A stretch of DNA of 64,000 bases from Clostridia bacterium (lineage in GTDB: Bacteria; Bacillota; Clostridia; TANB77; CAG-508): the NCBI GenBank assembly GCA_017939755.1, contig JAGBAJ010000051.1, positions 1 to 64,000 of the forward strand, in the 5' to 3' direction. The notes under the pieces were generated by a model. That model ran no database searches. It was given only the letters and a program-made list of their open reading frames with translations, and had not been told where the DNA came from. Below, piece after piece: positions 33,844 through 42,344 of the stretch. Position 1 is the stretch's first letter, and each line of letters starts with the position of its first letter. A program made the translations under genes and the position numbers.

Positions 33844-34899
33844 AGATATTTAAAATATTATGAAAAAAGAAAGAACAAGGGGCATTTACTTAGAACAATT
33901 ATTTTAATCTTTGCTATAGTAATTGGTATAGAAATATGGTTGATTAATACTAACAGACTAGAAAGCGAGGATTTAAAAATTAGTGAATTTGCCGAAAATA
34001 ATATTGAGTTTGCTAGTAAATTCGTTGTAGGTATATCTAAAGAAAATGTAATTTTAACTGGAAATACTAGTTCATGGGGGAGCGGCATAATAGTTTCAAA
34101 AGAAGGTTATATAGTTACAAATGCACACGTATGTGGAAATAAAGATGAGGTGTGCTATGTAATTTATGATTATGATGAAGTATTTTCTGGTGTTGTAGTG
34201 TGGTCGAATTCTGAGATAGACCTAGCTATAGTTAAGACTAACGTTAAATATAGTGATTGCATTAATTTAGGAGATTCAAATAAAATAAATTTAAGCCAAG
34301 ATATATATTGTATAGGAAATCCGATAGGACCAGATTTTAGTAGAAGCGTTAGCAAGGGGATTATTAGTGGAAAAAATAGAAATTTGGAATTTGTAGAAAA
34401 CAATGAGACATATTATATGACTGGTTTAATACAAATTGATGCTGCAATAAATTATGGCAATAGTGGAGGAGCATTAGTTGATAGTTTGGGTAATCTTATA
34501 GGGATAAATACAATAAAGATTTCCAGCTCTGATTCCATGGGTTTTGCAGTACCAATAAATGTAATAATTCCAATAATAAATAGTTACAATGAAAAAGGAG
34601 ATTTTAAAGAGCCATCTCTTAAAATTTTGGGGTATGATAAATATAGTATTAGTAGCTATAACCCTCAAAAACATATTAATAATGGAGTTTTGATAGCAAA
34701 TGTTGAAAGTAATTCAAATGCAGAAAAGTCAGGTTTAAAATCTGGAGATATAATTACGCATATTGATACTGACGAAATAAAATCTGTAATGCAACTTAGG
34801 GAAGTTTTATACAGTAAAAATATAGGGGATAATATTATTGTAAAAGTGGTGAGAAATAATAGCGAAATGCTAATAAACACAAAGGTACAAGAGCACTAG
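33841..34899 (+). CDS. HtrA/DegP-like membrane serine protease with PDZ domain
   Basis: This protein of about 352 residues has an N-terminal membrane anchor and a trypsin-like domain with the complete triad: His in TNAHVCGN (about 96), Asp in NSEIDLAIVK (about 127) and Ser in NYGNSGGAL (about 208). A C-terminal PDZ domain (SNAEKSGLKSGDIITHID) follows. HtrA proteases degrade misfolded exported proteins; extracytoplasmic quality control is the likely role, which would fit a cell exporting giant adhesins (inference). ATG 33841 is preferred by analogy with the other leader copies. ATG 33829 is also in frame, only two bases after GAGGG. Confidence 0.9.
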   Translation: MRYLKYYEKRKNKGHLLRTIILIFAIVIGIEIWLINTNRLESEDLKISEFAENNIEFASKFVVGISKENVILTGNTSSWGSGIIVSKEGYIVTNAHVCGNKDEVCYVIYDYDEVFSGVVVWSNSEIDLAIVKTNVKYSDCINLGDSNKINLSQDIYCIGNPIGPDFSRSVSKGIISGKNRNLEFVENNETYYMTGLIQIDAAINYGNSGGALVDSLGNLIGINTIKISSSDSMGFAVPINVIIPIINSYNEKGDFKEPSLKILGYDKYSISSYNPQKHINNGVLIANVESNSNAEKSGLKSGDIITHIDTDEIKSVMQLREVLYSKNIGDNIIVKVVRNNSEMLINTKVQEH

Positions 34900-34928
34900 A
34901 GAATTAAATAAAAAATATGTAAAAATAC

Positions 34929-34957
34929 TTGAAATTAAGAATTATTATGTATATAAT
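34929..34957 (+). promoter_or_regulatory. Sigma-A promoter of the CBM gene
   Basis: TTGAAA (34929-34934) and TATAAT (34952-34957) are separated by 17 bases, 35 bases before the start codon. Confidence 0.75.
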
Positions 34958-34992
34958 TTTTGTAACAAAAGATAAAATAAGGGGAGATTTAT

Positions 34993-35466
34993 ATGGAATT
35001 GGTTAAAAATATTTTTTTTGATACTGATAAAATTGTCGAGAATTCTGAAATTAAAGTAACGTATGCAGGTTTTTTATTTCAAAATGGATCACAAGATGTT
35101 ATAGCTCATTTGGGGTATGGTGAAGATTGGGAAAATTCACAAGATATAACTATGGAGAAAACTGCATTGGGGTTTCAGGCTATTATTAATGTTGAAAGTG
35201 CAGAAAAGCTAAACTTATGCTTTAGAAACTCAAATGGAGAATGGGATAATAATAACGGAAATAACTACAGATTTGCAATAGAAAAACAAGATTTAGAAGA
35301 AGCAAATATTGAAGTTGAAAAAGAAAAAAAGGAAACCATAGATGTACCTATTGCAGTATATAAAACACCATCATGGGGAGAGCTAATAAAGAAGACTTTT
35401 AATAATTTTATAAATTATATAACAAAATTATTTGGAAAGAATGTTGAGAATACAAACAATGACTAA
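34993..35466 (+). CDS. Small protein with CBM25/CBM53-like carbohydrate-binding domain
   Basis: This protein of about 157 residues has a single N-terminal beta domain of about 90 residues (IKVTYAGFLFQNGSQDVIAHLGYG; LCFRNSNGEWDNNNGNNYRF). It resembles starch/glycogen-binding CBM25/53 modules, with the aromatic and Asn/Asp pattern WDNNNGNNYRF. A charged linker and an amphipathic tail (FNNFINYITKLFG) follow. There is no signal peptide, so it is probably cytoplasmic and may tether something to glycogen or to the membrane by its tail (inference). Ribosome binding site AAGGGGAGATTTAT. Single-gene unit with its own promoter and terminator. Confidence 0.7.
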   Translation: MELVKNIFFDTDKIVENSEIKVTYAGFLFQNGSQDVIAHLGYGEDWENSQDITMEKTALGFQAIINVESAEKLNLCFRNSNGEWDNNNGNNYRFAIEKQDLEEANIEVEKEKKETIDVPIAVYKTPSWGELIKKTFNNFINYITKLFGKNVENTNND

Positions 35467-35481
35467 AAATAATTAAAGTTA

Positions 35482-35524
35482 GGGAGAGCATAGATAAGTG
35501 TTATTCTAGGCTCTCTCTTTTTCT
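35482..35524 (+). terminator. Terminator of the CBM gene
   Basis: GGGAGAGC pairs with GCTCTCTC, with further pairing TAGA/TCTA inside, followed by TTTTT. Confidence 0.75.
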
Positions 35525-35667
35525 ATAATAGGAAAGTTCTACTTTCCTATTATAGAAATAATACATTGCACACAAATTTTCTTTGAAAATTTGGCGCACG
35601 AACAAATACGTGGCATGAAAAGTAATTTAAAATGTCAAAGAATATTAATCATGCCACTTTTGTTCTA
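35521..35667. repeat. Composite dispersed repeat: P, Q and R hairpin modules
   Basis: P (35521-35557) is a perfect 16-bp inverted repeat TTCTATAATAGGAAAG around TTCTA. Q (35559-35600) is TGCACACAAATTTTC/GAAAATTTGGCGCACG. R (35604-35667) is a 64-base unit with GTGGCATGA/TCATGCCAC arms, 60 of 64 bases identical to 55666-55729. No coding potential. Confidence 0.85.
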
Positions 35668-35722
35668 TTATAATAAGGTGCTAAAACTGCATTGTACATT
35701 AATTAGCAGTTTGAATAAGATT

Positions 35723-35751
35723 TTGACAAGAAATTGAATTTATGATAATAT
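35723..35751 (+). promoter_or_regulatory. Candidate promoter of the Sel1/DUF1963 gene
   Basis: TTGACA (35723-35728) and TAATAT (35746-35751) with a 17-base spacer, 102 bases before the start codon. Confidence 0.5.
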
Positions 35752-35853
35752 TATGGGAACTATTTAAATATTAGATAATTATAAATAGTTATGAGAGATA
35801 CATTGGATAAATTGAGAAGATTATAGTTCATTAAATATATGGAGGTTTTGTAT

Positions 35854-36714
35854 ATGAACATATTAAATTATGATATTAGTTCTGATTGTGATGAACGTTT
35901 ACAACCAATTTTTCTTATGAAATGGATTGCTCAAGATAAAGCTAAGAGCGAAAAAGACTTAGCAAAGAAATTTATAGAAGATATAATGAAGCATTTTAAA
36001 GGTTCAAATATATCAGAATTTTTTACTATCATTAATTATATAATTGAGAATAAAAAAATTGTAGACAAGCATGAAATTATTAAATTTCTTGATGGAGTGG
36101 ATATGAACACGATTAATGAAATTTCAAATTCAGGAATATTTGCCCATCAATGCCTTGCAAAATTTAGAAAGCTTGAAGATAAAGAATTAAAGAATTTGAT
36201 AGAACCATTAAAAATTCATATTGAGAAAAGTATGGATTATAATTCTTTTGTTGAAAATACTATAAAAACGTATACTGATATAGATGATAATGTAATTGAG
36301 ACAATAGAAAATGTGAAATATATATTCTATAAAGAATTACGAAATAACGATGTAGAAAGAATAATATATGTATATGATAATGGACTAATAATTTTGTTTG
36401 ATAATCTGTTGGATTCAACAAAAACATATAAATATAAATTTTGTTCAGAGCAAACGATTAATAATGTAAAAAGTTTTTTAGAAAAGGGAATTAATTGTGC
36501 TATAAGAAGTATAATTAGGGCCTTTGAGAGAGGCGACGAACTTTCTGCTGATGACATTATGTTACAGATTCCAAGGCCATGCCTAAGTACAAGTGAGGTA
36601 GAAGACGGTTATTTGTGGGCTGAAAATAGAGGTGTAAAAGAGCCATTCTGCAAGTATTTATTAGCCCAATTTTACGATATACGGACGGAGGAAGAGATAA
36701 AGATAAGGCTTTAA
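35854..36714 (+). CDS. N-terminal part of a frameshifted Sel1-repeat/DUF1963 protein
   Basis: This frame encodes about 286 residues: a helical N-terminal region not assigned to a family, then the beginning of a Sel1-like repeat (DGYLWAENRGVKEPFCKYLLAQFYD). It stops after the out-of-character tail IRTEEEIKIRL. From 36687 another frame continues the repeat as GGRDKDKALNYYLEVLNMGYS, leading straight into the following gene. A single-base loss between about 36676 and 36687 explains both pieces. Start at 35854 rests on TGGAGGTTTTGT; ATG 35839 overlaps that site. Read alone it is a truncated protein; see the joined interpretation in the findings. Confidence 0.72.
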   Translation: MNILNYDISSDCDERLQPIFLMKWIAQDKAKSEKDLAKKFIEDIMKHFKGSNISEFFTIINYIIENKKIVDKHEIIKFLDGVDMNTINEISNSGIFAHQCLAKFRKLEDKELKNLIEPLKIHIEKSMDYNSFVENTIKTYTDIDDNVIETIENVKYIFYKELRNNDVERIIYVYDNGLIILFDNLLDSTKTYKYKFCSEQTINNVKSFLEKGINCAIRSIIRAFERGDELSADDIMLQIPRPCLSTSEVEDGYLWAENRGVKEPFCKYLLAQFYDIRTEEEIKIRL

Positions 36715-36737
36715 ATTATTATTTAGAGGTATTAAAT

Positions 36738-37739
36738 ATGGGTTATAGTCGCGTTTATGGGAATATTGCGCAACTATATGAGAGCAAAAAAGACTTTACT
36801 AGTGCAATTAAATATTATAAAAAAGCAAAAGAAAAAGGATATGATGTAGATGCACAACTAGCTAGAGCTGAATTAGAAAAACAGAATGAGGAAGAATTTG
36901 AAAGGATGAATGGTGAGTGTGTTGCTATTAATGAGGCAATAGAAAAGTTTAAAAAGCAAACTGCAAAAAATTGTACTATGATTGTAATTGATAAAGAATG
37001 TCCACTAAATGATATATTATCTTCAAAAATTGGTGGAGTTCCATATATGCCAATTGGAGAAGATTGGCCAAAAGATAGTAATGGAGATGAAATGCCATTG
37101 TTATTGCAGGTTAATTTTAAGGAGATGAATTCTAAGCAGTTTCCAAACCATGGTATTTTAGAAATATTCCTAGATAAATCTTTAGGTTATCCACCTGAAT
37201 ATGTTATTAAATATTATGAAAATATAGATGATGAATATAGAAATGATATAAAACCTGTTGATGTATCTGATTTTGTCACAGCGAATAGTTATAAAATTGT
37301 TTTTAAAGATGCAATAGATTATATGCATACTAGTGATTATAGATTTGAAGATGAAATAAACAAAATTTTAAACGATATTATAAAAGATAAAAAGAAAACA
37401 GATGAAATAATTAAATATGCAAAATTAACTAAAAGCCGTATGGTGGAAGAAGCTAAAGACGATAAAGAAATTGTAAGTGAATCTATAATAGAGGAGATTT
37501 ATTATAAGATTGAAAATATTCAAATTACAATGGGAGGATATCCTGACTTCACACAAAGTGATCCAAGAGGCTATGAGAAGAGCAAAGAGCATTTGACAGA
37601 ATGCTTATTTAAGCTAGATAGCTGCGGTGAGCATGAATTTTATATAGGTGACTCAGGTATAATAAGTGTACTAATTTCAATGGAAGATTTAAAGAGTGCA
37701 AGATTTGAAAATGCTCAATTGGATTGGGATTGTTGCTAA
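36738..37739 (+). CDS. C-terminal part: TPR/Sel1 repeats followed by a DUF1963 domain
   Basis: This frame encodes about 333 residues. The first about 50 are TPR/Sel1-like (YGNIAQLYESKKDFTSAIKYYKKAKEKGYD), continuing the repeat begun in the preceding frame. From about residue 75 there is a DUF1963 (YwqG-like) domain: SKIGGVPYMPIGEDWP, PLLLQVNFKEMN, GILEIFLD, and the late GGYPDFTQSDPR and LISMEDLKSARF. DUF1963 proteins are cytoplasmic and of unknown function. ATG 36738 has no good ribosome binding site, which supports the view that this is not an independent gene. Followed by a strong terminator. Confidence 0.75.
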   Translation: MGYSRVYGNIAQLYESKKDFTSAIKYYKKAKEKGYDVDAQLARAELEKQNEEEFERMNGECVAINEAIEKFKKQTAKNCTMIVIDKECPLNDILSSKIGGVPYMPIGEDWPKDSNGDEMPLLLQVNFKEMNSKQFPNHGILEIFLDKSLGYPPEYVIKYYENIDDEYRNDIKPVDVSDFVTANSYKIVFKDAIDYMHTSDYRFEDEINKILNDIIKDKKKTDEIIKYAKLTKSRMVEEAKDDKEIVSESIIEEIYYKIENIQITMGGYPDFTQSDPRGYEKSKEHLTECLFKLDSCGEHEFYIGDSGIISVLISMEDLKSARFENAQLDWDCC

Positions 37740-37746
37740 AATAAAA

Positions 37747-37781
37747 AGCCAGTAGAACTTTATATGTCTACTGGTTTTTTT
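37747..37781 (+). terminator. Terminator after the DUF1963 gene
   Basis: CCAGTAGA pairs with TCTACTGG, flanked by A and T runs. It abuts the 3' end of the opposing tRNA-Ser and may work in both directions. Confidence 0.8.
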
Positions 37782-37871
37782 GGCGGAAGATGAGGGATTT
37801 GAACCCTCGCGGCCCTTACGAACCCTAACAGTTTAGCAAACTGTCCCCTTCAACCACTTGGGTAATCCTCC
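37781..37871 (-). tRNA. tRNA-Ser (anticodon GCT)
   Basis: On the minus strand acceptor GGAGGAT pairs with ATCTTCC, followed by discriminator G and encoded CCA. The anticodon stem ACAGT/ACTGT surrounds TTGCTAA, giving GCT. A long variable arm marks class II, and the T arm has GGTTCAAATCC. It decodes AGC/AGU. Confidence 0.95.
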
Positions 37872-37888
37872 GTGTTGAAACTTTTTGT

Positions 37889-37917
37889 ATTATAATATAG
37901 ATAATTTAATGAGTCAA
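37889..37917 (-). promoter_or_regulatory. Sigma-A promoter of tRNA-Ser
   Basis: On the minus strand TTGACT (37917-37912) and TATAAT (37894-37889) with a 17-base spacer, 17 bases before the tRNA 5' end. Confidence 0.8.
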
Positions 37918-37990
37918 TATAAAAAGTAAAAATTTTTGTAGATTTTTTTATTTATTAATGTTATACTAATTTTGCAAAGGGGGGAGATAA

Positions 37991-38314
37991 ATGGACGAAT
38001 TAAATAACCAAGTTCCTGGGGGTTCAGGAAAAAATGGACTATCAGTTGCAGGTATGATTGTTGGTATTGTATCAATAATATTTAATTTCTATTGCATAAC
38101 AGGTGTAGTTGGATTAATTTTATCTTTATTAGGATTAAAAAAATCTAAAGAAACTGGTGCTGGAAAAGGAATGTCAATAGCTGGTGTTATATGCAGCATC
38201 ATAGGCATTGTTATAGGAATTTTTGCAATTATTACTATAATCAAACTTATGAGTGTAGTTGGAGATTCTGTTAATGAAATTGATAATGCTGTAAAAGTAT
38301 TAAATTCATTATAA
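37991..38314 (+). CDS. DUF4190-type small membrane protein
   Basis: This is a 107-residue protein with a polar Gly/Asn-rich start (LNNQVPGGSGKNG) and a hydrophobic core of three predicted segments. It carries SVAGMIVGIVSIIF, GLILSLLGLKKSKE and GKGMSIAGVICSIIGIVIG. The pattern with Lys-rich turn KSKETGAGKGMSIAG is that of DUF4190 membrane proteins. The function of the family is unknown. Ribosome binding site AAGGGGGGAGATAA. It lies between tRNA-Ser and a convergent zinc-ribbon gene, with a shared bidirectional terminator. Confidence 0.82.
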   Translation: MDELNNQVPGGSGKNGLSVAGMIVGIVSIIFNFYCITGVVGLILSLLGLKKSKETGAGKGMSIAGVICSIIGIVIGIFAIITIIKLMSVVGDSVNEIDNAVKVLNSL

Positions 38315-38317
38315 AAT

Positions 38318-38349
38318 AAAAAAGGAACGATTTATCGTTCCTCTTTTTT
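38318..38349. terminator. Bidirectional terminator
   Basis: AAAAAAGGAACGA and TCGTTCC-TC-TTTTTT form a stem with T runs on both strands, between two converging genes. Confidence 0.85.
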
Positions 38350-38584
38350 ATAATTTTATTTGTTGTTTGTATTCAAAGTTTTTTTCTGAAATGAATCTTG
38401 ATAGATTTTTTTGAGATATTCCAGTAGCGGTAGATAATTCATTTATAGTTATTGGTGCTGCATTTTCAGTAAAATAATTATTTAGTTTTGACATTTCATT
38501 TGTATCCTTTGGAGCACATGATGGGCATACATTTCCTTCTGTAACATAAAAACAACCACAACGTTCACATTTATTAAGATTCAT
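38348..38584 (-). CDS. Small zinc-ribbon protein with HTH, YvyF-like
   Basis: This is a 78-residue protein. The N-terminus has two CxxC pairs (CERCGCFY, CPSC) that should bind one zinc. The C-terminal half is a probable helix-turn-helix: ITINELSTATGISQKNLSRFISE. The layout resembles the YvyF-type flagellar-operon proteins and other small zinc-ribbon regulators, but no flagellar genes are nearby. It may be a small transcriptional regulator (inference). Ribosome binding site AAGGGAGGTATTTT on the minus strand is very strong. Divergent from gatCAB. Confidence 0.7.
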   Translation of the reverse strand: MNLNKCERCGCFYVTEGNVCPSCAPKDTNEMSKLNNYFTENAAPITINELSTATGISQKNLSRFISEKNFEYKQQIKL

Positions 38585-38693
38585 AAAATACCTCCCTTAA
38601 GCTGAAGTTCATTTGAACTTTTTTCTTAATTTTACCATAGTAAGATAAGAAATCAAGTATATTTAAGATGTTTTTTTGTATAGTATAACGACA

Positions 38694-38776
38694 TGTTACA
38701 ATTCACAGCTCACAGTAGATTAATATTATACCTAGGAGTCTTGCTTGAAAAATTTTACAGGCTGTGAATTGTAACA
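38694..38776. repeat. Long inverted-repeat element, 16-bp perfect arms
   Basis: TGTTACAATTCACAGC (38694-38709) is exactly complementary to 38761-38776 over a 51-base loop. It lies between the divergent zinc-ribbon gene and gatC. Confidence 0.75.
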
Positions 38777-38814
38777 AATAGTAGCATTTTATGCGGGAAA
38801 TAACATATTTTATA

Positions 38815-38843
38815 TTGCTTTTTTATATTCCTTGCTATATAAT
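38815..38843 (+). promoter_or_regulatory. Candidate promoter of gatCAB
   Basis: TTGCTT (38815-38820) and TATAAT (38838-38843) are separated by 17 bases, 31 bases before the gatC start. Confidence 0.6.
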
Positions 38844-38874
38844 GTTGCATAAATTTTAGTAGGGAGATGATTAG

Positions 38875-39162
38875 ATGCAAGTAAGTCGTGAGCAATTATT
38901 ACACATCGCAAATTTATCGCGTTTAAATTTAAAAGAAGAAGAGATTGATAATTATTTAGAGAATTTACAAGAAATATTAACTTTTGCAGAAAAAGTTAAT
39001 AGTGCACCAGTGGATGGATTAGGAGAAACAATTGGTGCAAACAATAAATATAATGCATTTAGAAAAGATGAGGTAGTGGCTTTTGATGACATAGAAGCTT
39101 TGTTACAAAATGCTCCATCAGAAGAATTTGGAATGTTTAAAATTCCTAAGGTTATACAATAA
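38875..39162 (+). CDS. gatC: Asp-tRNA(Asn)/Glu-tRNA(Gln) amidotransferase subunit C
   Basis: This 95-residue protein has typical GatC features: N-terminal VSREQLLHIANLSRLNLKEEE, then LENLQEILTFAEKVN, then a C-terminal segment with FRKDEV and PKVIQ. GatC stabilises the GatA-GatB contact in the complex that converts Glu-tRNA(Gln) or Asp-tRNA(Asn) to the amidated form. First gene of gatCAB. Ribosome binding site AGGGAGATGATTAG. Length matches the family. Confidence 0.95.
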   Translation: MQVSREQLLHIANLSRLNLKEEEIDNYLENLQEILTFAEKVNSAPVDGLGETIGANNKYNAFRKDEVVAFDDIEALLQNAPSEEFGMFKIPKVIQ

Positions 39163-39229
39163 ACGAAACAACTATTCAAATAGGTAGTTGTAAATAAATT
39201 TGCAATAAGCAAATAAGAGGAGGAAACGT

Positions 39230-40696
39230 ATGAATATAACAGAACTTACAGTTCATGAACTTCAAGAAAAAATAGCGTCAAAAGAGCTTACTGTATCTGA
39301 AATAGTAAAAGCATATAGCGATAGAATAGACGAAAAAGAAAAAGATATTAATGCTTTTGTTACAATTCTAACAGATGATGCAATTGCAAAGGCAAAAAAA
39401 ATAGATGAAAAAATAAATAATGGACAGGCTATATCTGGCTTTGAGGGTATTCCAATTGGAATAAAAGATAACATGTGTACAAAAGGAATAAAAACAACTT
39501 GTAGCTCAAAAATGCTTGAAAATTTTGTTGCACCATATGATGCAACAGTTATAGAGAATTTAAATAAAGAAGGATTAATTAGCCTTGGAAAATTAAATAT
39601 GGATGAGTTCGCTATGGGTAGCTCAACAGAGAACTCAGCTATTAAGAAAACAAGAAATCCATGGAATTTAAATACTGTACCAGGTGGATCTTCAGGTGGA
39701 TCAGCAGCTGCGGTTGCTGCAAATATGGTTCCTTGGGCTCTTGGTAGTGACACAGGTGGATCAATTCGTCAGCCAGCATCACTTTGTGGTGTGGTAGGAC
39801 TTAAACCTACATATGGTTTAGTTTCAAGATACGGATTGGTTGCATACGCTTCATCATTAGACCAAATAGGTCCTATTACAAAGGATGTTTACGATAATGC
39901 AATGCTTTTAAATTTGATTACTGGACATGACCCAAAAGATAGTACATCAATGGATTTACCAAAGCCAGACTATACAAAGGCTTTAAAGAATGATGTTAAA
40001 GGATTAAAAATAGCTGTTCCTAAAGAGTTCTTTGCAGAAGGGTTAAACCCAGAAGTCAAAGCTAAATTAGAAGAAGCAATGGATAAATATAGATCACTTG
40101 GCGCAATTGTAGAAGAAGTCTCACTTGATATTTCAGAATATTCACTTGCGACATACTATATAATTTCATGTGCAGAAGCTAGTTCAAACCTAGGAAGATT
40201 TGATGGAATTAGATATGGATATAGATCAGAAAATGGTGAAACATTAAGAGATATCTACTTCAATTCAAGAAGTGAAGGATTTGGACCAGAGGTTAAGAGA
40301 AGAATTATACTTGGTACATATGTATTAAGTTCAGGATATTATGATGCATACTACAAAAAGGCTCAGCAAGCTCGTACACTAATTACAAACGAATTTGATA
40401 AAGTGTTTAAAGATTATGATGTTATTTTAGCTCCAACATCTCCAACAGTAGCATTTGAATTTAATTCAAAATCAAGCCCATTAGAGATGTACTTAGCAGA
40501 TATTTATACAGTACCAGTAAATGTAGCTGGACTTCCAGGAATTTCAATTCCATGTGGTGTTGATAAGAGCGGAATGCCTGTTGGAATGCAGTTAATTGGA
40601 AATAAATTCCAAGAAGAAACAATTTTAAATGCAGCATATACATACGAGCAAGCTACAAATTTTAGAGCAAACTTTAAACCAGAATTTAAAAAATAA
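39230..40696 (+). CDS. gatA: Asp-tRNA(Asn)/Glu-tRNA(Gln) amidotransferase subunit A
   Basis: This amidase-family protein of about 488 residues releases ammonia from glutamine for the tRNA amidation. The Ser-cisSer-Lys triad is in place: Lys in PIGIKDNMC, the first Ser in the [13 protein letters not shown] signature and the nucleophile in [13 protein letters not shown]-terminal motifs [10 protein letters not shown] and [10 protein letters not shown] are also present. Length is normal. Ribosome binding site AAGAGGAGGAAACGT. It lies 67 bases after gatC and 17 before gatB, in one operon. Confidence 0.97.
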   Translation: MNITELTVHELQEKIASKELTVSEIVKAYSDRIDEKEKDINAFVTILTDDAIAKAKKIDEKINNGQAISGFEGIPIGIKDNMCTKGIKTTCSSKMLENFVAPYDATVIENLNKEGLISLGKLNMDEFAMGSSTENSAIKKTRNPWNLNTVPGGSSGGSAAAVAANMVPWALGSDTGGSIRQPASLCGVVGLKPTYGLVSRYGLVAYASSLDQIGPITKDVYDNAMLLNLITGHDPKDSTSMDLPKPDYTKALKNDVKGLKIAVPKEFFAEGLNPEVKAKLEEAMDKYRSLGAIVEEVSLDISEYSLATYYIISCAEASSNLGRFDGIRYGYRSENGETLRDIYFNSRSEGFGPEVKRRIILGTYVLSSGYYDAYYKKAQQARTLITNEFDKVFKDYDVILAPTSPTVAFEFNSKSSPLEMYLADIYTVPVNVAGLPGISIPCGVDKSGMPVGMQLIGNKFQEETILNAAYTYEQATNFRANFKPEFKK

Positions 40697-40713
40697 TAGG
40701 GAGGAGAATATAA

Positions 40714-42156
40714 ATGGCAAGAGACGATTATGAAGTTGTTATTGGACTAGAAGTCCACGCGGAGCTTTCTACAAAAACAAAGATTTTTTGTAGCTGTTCT
40801 ACAGAATTTGGTGGTGCGCCAAATACACATTGTTGCCCTGTATGTATGGGTATGCCAGGGGCTCTTCCTGTGTTAAATGAAAAAGTTGTAGAGTATGGCG
40901 TAAAAGCAGGGTTAGCAACAAATTGCGAAATATCAAGAAATAGCAAAAGCGATAGAAAAAATTATTTTTATCCAGATACTCCAAAGGCTTATCAAATTTC
41001 TCAATATGATAAACCACTTTGTGAAAATGGATTTGTAGAAATAGAAGATGATGAAGGAAATCCTAAAACAATTAGATTACTTCGTATTCATATAGAAGAT
41101 GATGCAGGAAAACTTAACCATGATGAATTTGGTGGAGGAAGTTTAGTAGATTTAAATAGAGCGGGAGTTCCACTTATTGAGTCTGTATCAATGCCCGATA
41201 TGCGTTCAGCAGGAGAGGCTGAGAGATATTTAAGAAAGCTTAAATCAATTTTTGAATATATAGAAGTATCTGATTGTAAAATGCAAGAAGGTTCTTTACG
41301 TGCAGATGTAAACGTTTCTGTTAGAAAAAAAGGAGCTACAGAATTTGGAACACGTACAGAAATGAAAAACATGAGCTCTTTTAGATCAATAGTAAGAGCT
41401 ATAGAGTACGAATCAAATAGACAAATTGATCTTATTGAAGAAGGTGGAGTTGTAGAGCAGGAATCTCTAAGATGGGATGACGTTTCTGGAAGAACTTTTC
41501 CAATGAGAAGTAAGGAGGATGCAGAAGACTACAGATACTTCCCAGATCCAGATTTAGTTGCAATTAGATTGTCAGATGAATATATTGAAAATATTAAGAA
41601 AAACTTGCCAGAACTACCAGAAAGCAGAAAACAAAGATATATGTCAGAGCTTGGATTATCTGAAAAAGATGCTAGATTAATTACTGCTTCAAAATATTTA
41701 TCAGATTTATTTGAGGGAACAAAGAATGTTTGTGGTAATGCAAAATTATCAGCAAACTGGATTTTATCTGATATATCAAGAATTTTAAATGAAAAGGAAA
41801 TGGAGCCAGACCAAATTCCATTTACAGCAGAGCAATTAGGAAAAATGATTGTTTTAATAGAAAAAGGAACAATTAGTAGCGCAATCGGTAAAAAAGTTCT
41901 AACAGAGCTATTTGAAAATCCAAACGACCCTGAGGAAATAGTTAAAGCAAATGGATGGATTCAAATTTCAGATGAAAGTGCAATTAAAGAAGTTGTAATG
42001 CAAGTTTTGGAAGCAAATCCACAATCAATAGCAGACTTTAAAGCTGGAAAAGATAAAGCATTAGGTTTTTTAGTTGGACAAGCTATGAAAGCAACAAAAG
42101 GAAAGGCAAATCCTCAAATGCTTAACAAGATGTTTATTGAAGAATTAAATAAATAG
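40714..42156 (+). CDS. gatB: Asp-tRNA(Asn)/Glu-tRNA(Gln) amidotransferase subunit B
   Basis: This protein of about 480 residues begins YEVVIGLEVHAELSTKTKIFC, the GatB signature. Four Cys for zinc follow (CSCS; CCPVC), then a kinase-like core with DFNRAGVPLIE-type DLNRAGVPLIESVSMPD, and a C-terminal helical/YqeY-like tail (MKATKGKANPQMLNKMF) that binds tRNA. GatB activates the misacylated aminoacyl-tRNA using ATP and receives ammonia from GatA. Ribosome binding site AGGGAGGAGAATATAA. Last gene of the operon. Confidence 0.97.
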   Translation: MARDDYEVVIGLEVHAELSTKTKIFCSCSTEFGGAPNTHCCPVCMGMPGALPVLNEKVVEYGVKAGLATNCEISRNSKSDRKNYFYPDTPKAYQISQYDKPLCENGFVEIEDDEGNPKTIRLLRIHIEDDAGKLNHDEFGGGSLVDLNRAGVPLIESVSMPDMRSAGEAERYLRKLKSIFEYIEVSDCKMQEGSLRADVNVSVRKKGATEFGTRTEMKNMSSFRSIVRAIEYESNRQIDLIEEGGVVEQESLRWDDVSGRTFPMRSKEDAEDYRYFPDPDLVAIRLSDEYIENIKKNLPELPESRKQRYMSELGLSEKDARLITASKYLSDLFEGTKNVCGNAKLSANWILSDISRILNEKEMEPDQIPFTAEQLGKMIVLIEKGTISSAIGKKVLTELFENPNDPEEIVKANGWIQISDESAIKEVVMQVLEANPQSIADFKAGKDKALGFLVGQAMKATKGKANPQMLNKMFIEELNK

Positions 42157-42179
42157 ATTCACAAGGAATAGATTGAGAT

Positions 42180-42206
42180 AAAGGGCTTTTTTGGAGCTCT
42201 TTATTT
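42180..42206 (+). terminator. Probable terminator of gatCAB
   Basis: AAAGGGCT pairs with AGCTCTTT (one G-T pair) over seven bases. The T tract behind it (ATTTTAT) is weak. Confidence 0.5.
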
Positions 42207-42211
42207 TATAT

Positions 42212-42252
42212 AATACATTGCACACAAATTTTTTTTGAAAATTTGGCGCACG
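42212..42252. repeat. Dispersed hairpin repeat: Q module, single copy
   Basis: AATACATTGCACACAAATT...AAATTTGGCGCACG is nearly identical to the Q module at 35559-35600, with no P or R module next to it. Confidence 0.75.
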
Positions 42253-42277
42253 ACAAATAAAATAATTACGTCAACAC

Positions 42278-42306
42278 TTGCAGTTGTGGATATTATGTTG
42301 TATAAT
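42278..42306 (+). promoter_or_regulatory. Candidate promoter of the SNF2 helicase gene
   Basis: TTGCAG (42278-42283) and TATAAT (42301-42306), spacer 17, 38 bases before the start codon. Confidence 0.6.
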
Positions 42307-42344
42307 AGGGAAATATACACAAAATTTTTAGAAGGGGGTAAATC

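Noticed and set aside
36673-36700. Programmed -1 frameshifting in the Sel1/DUF1963 gene
   Set aside because: No slippery heptamer and no clear downstream pseudoknot; mutation or sequencing error is more likely.
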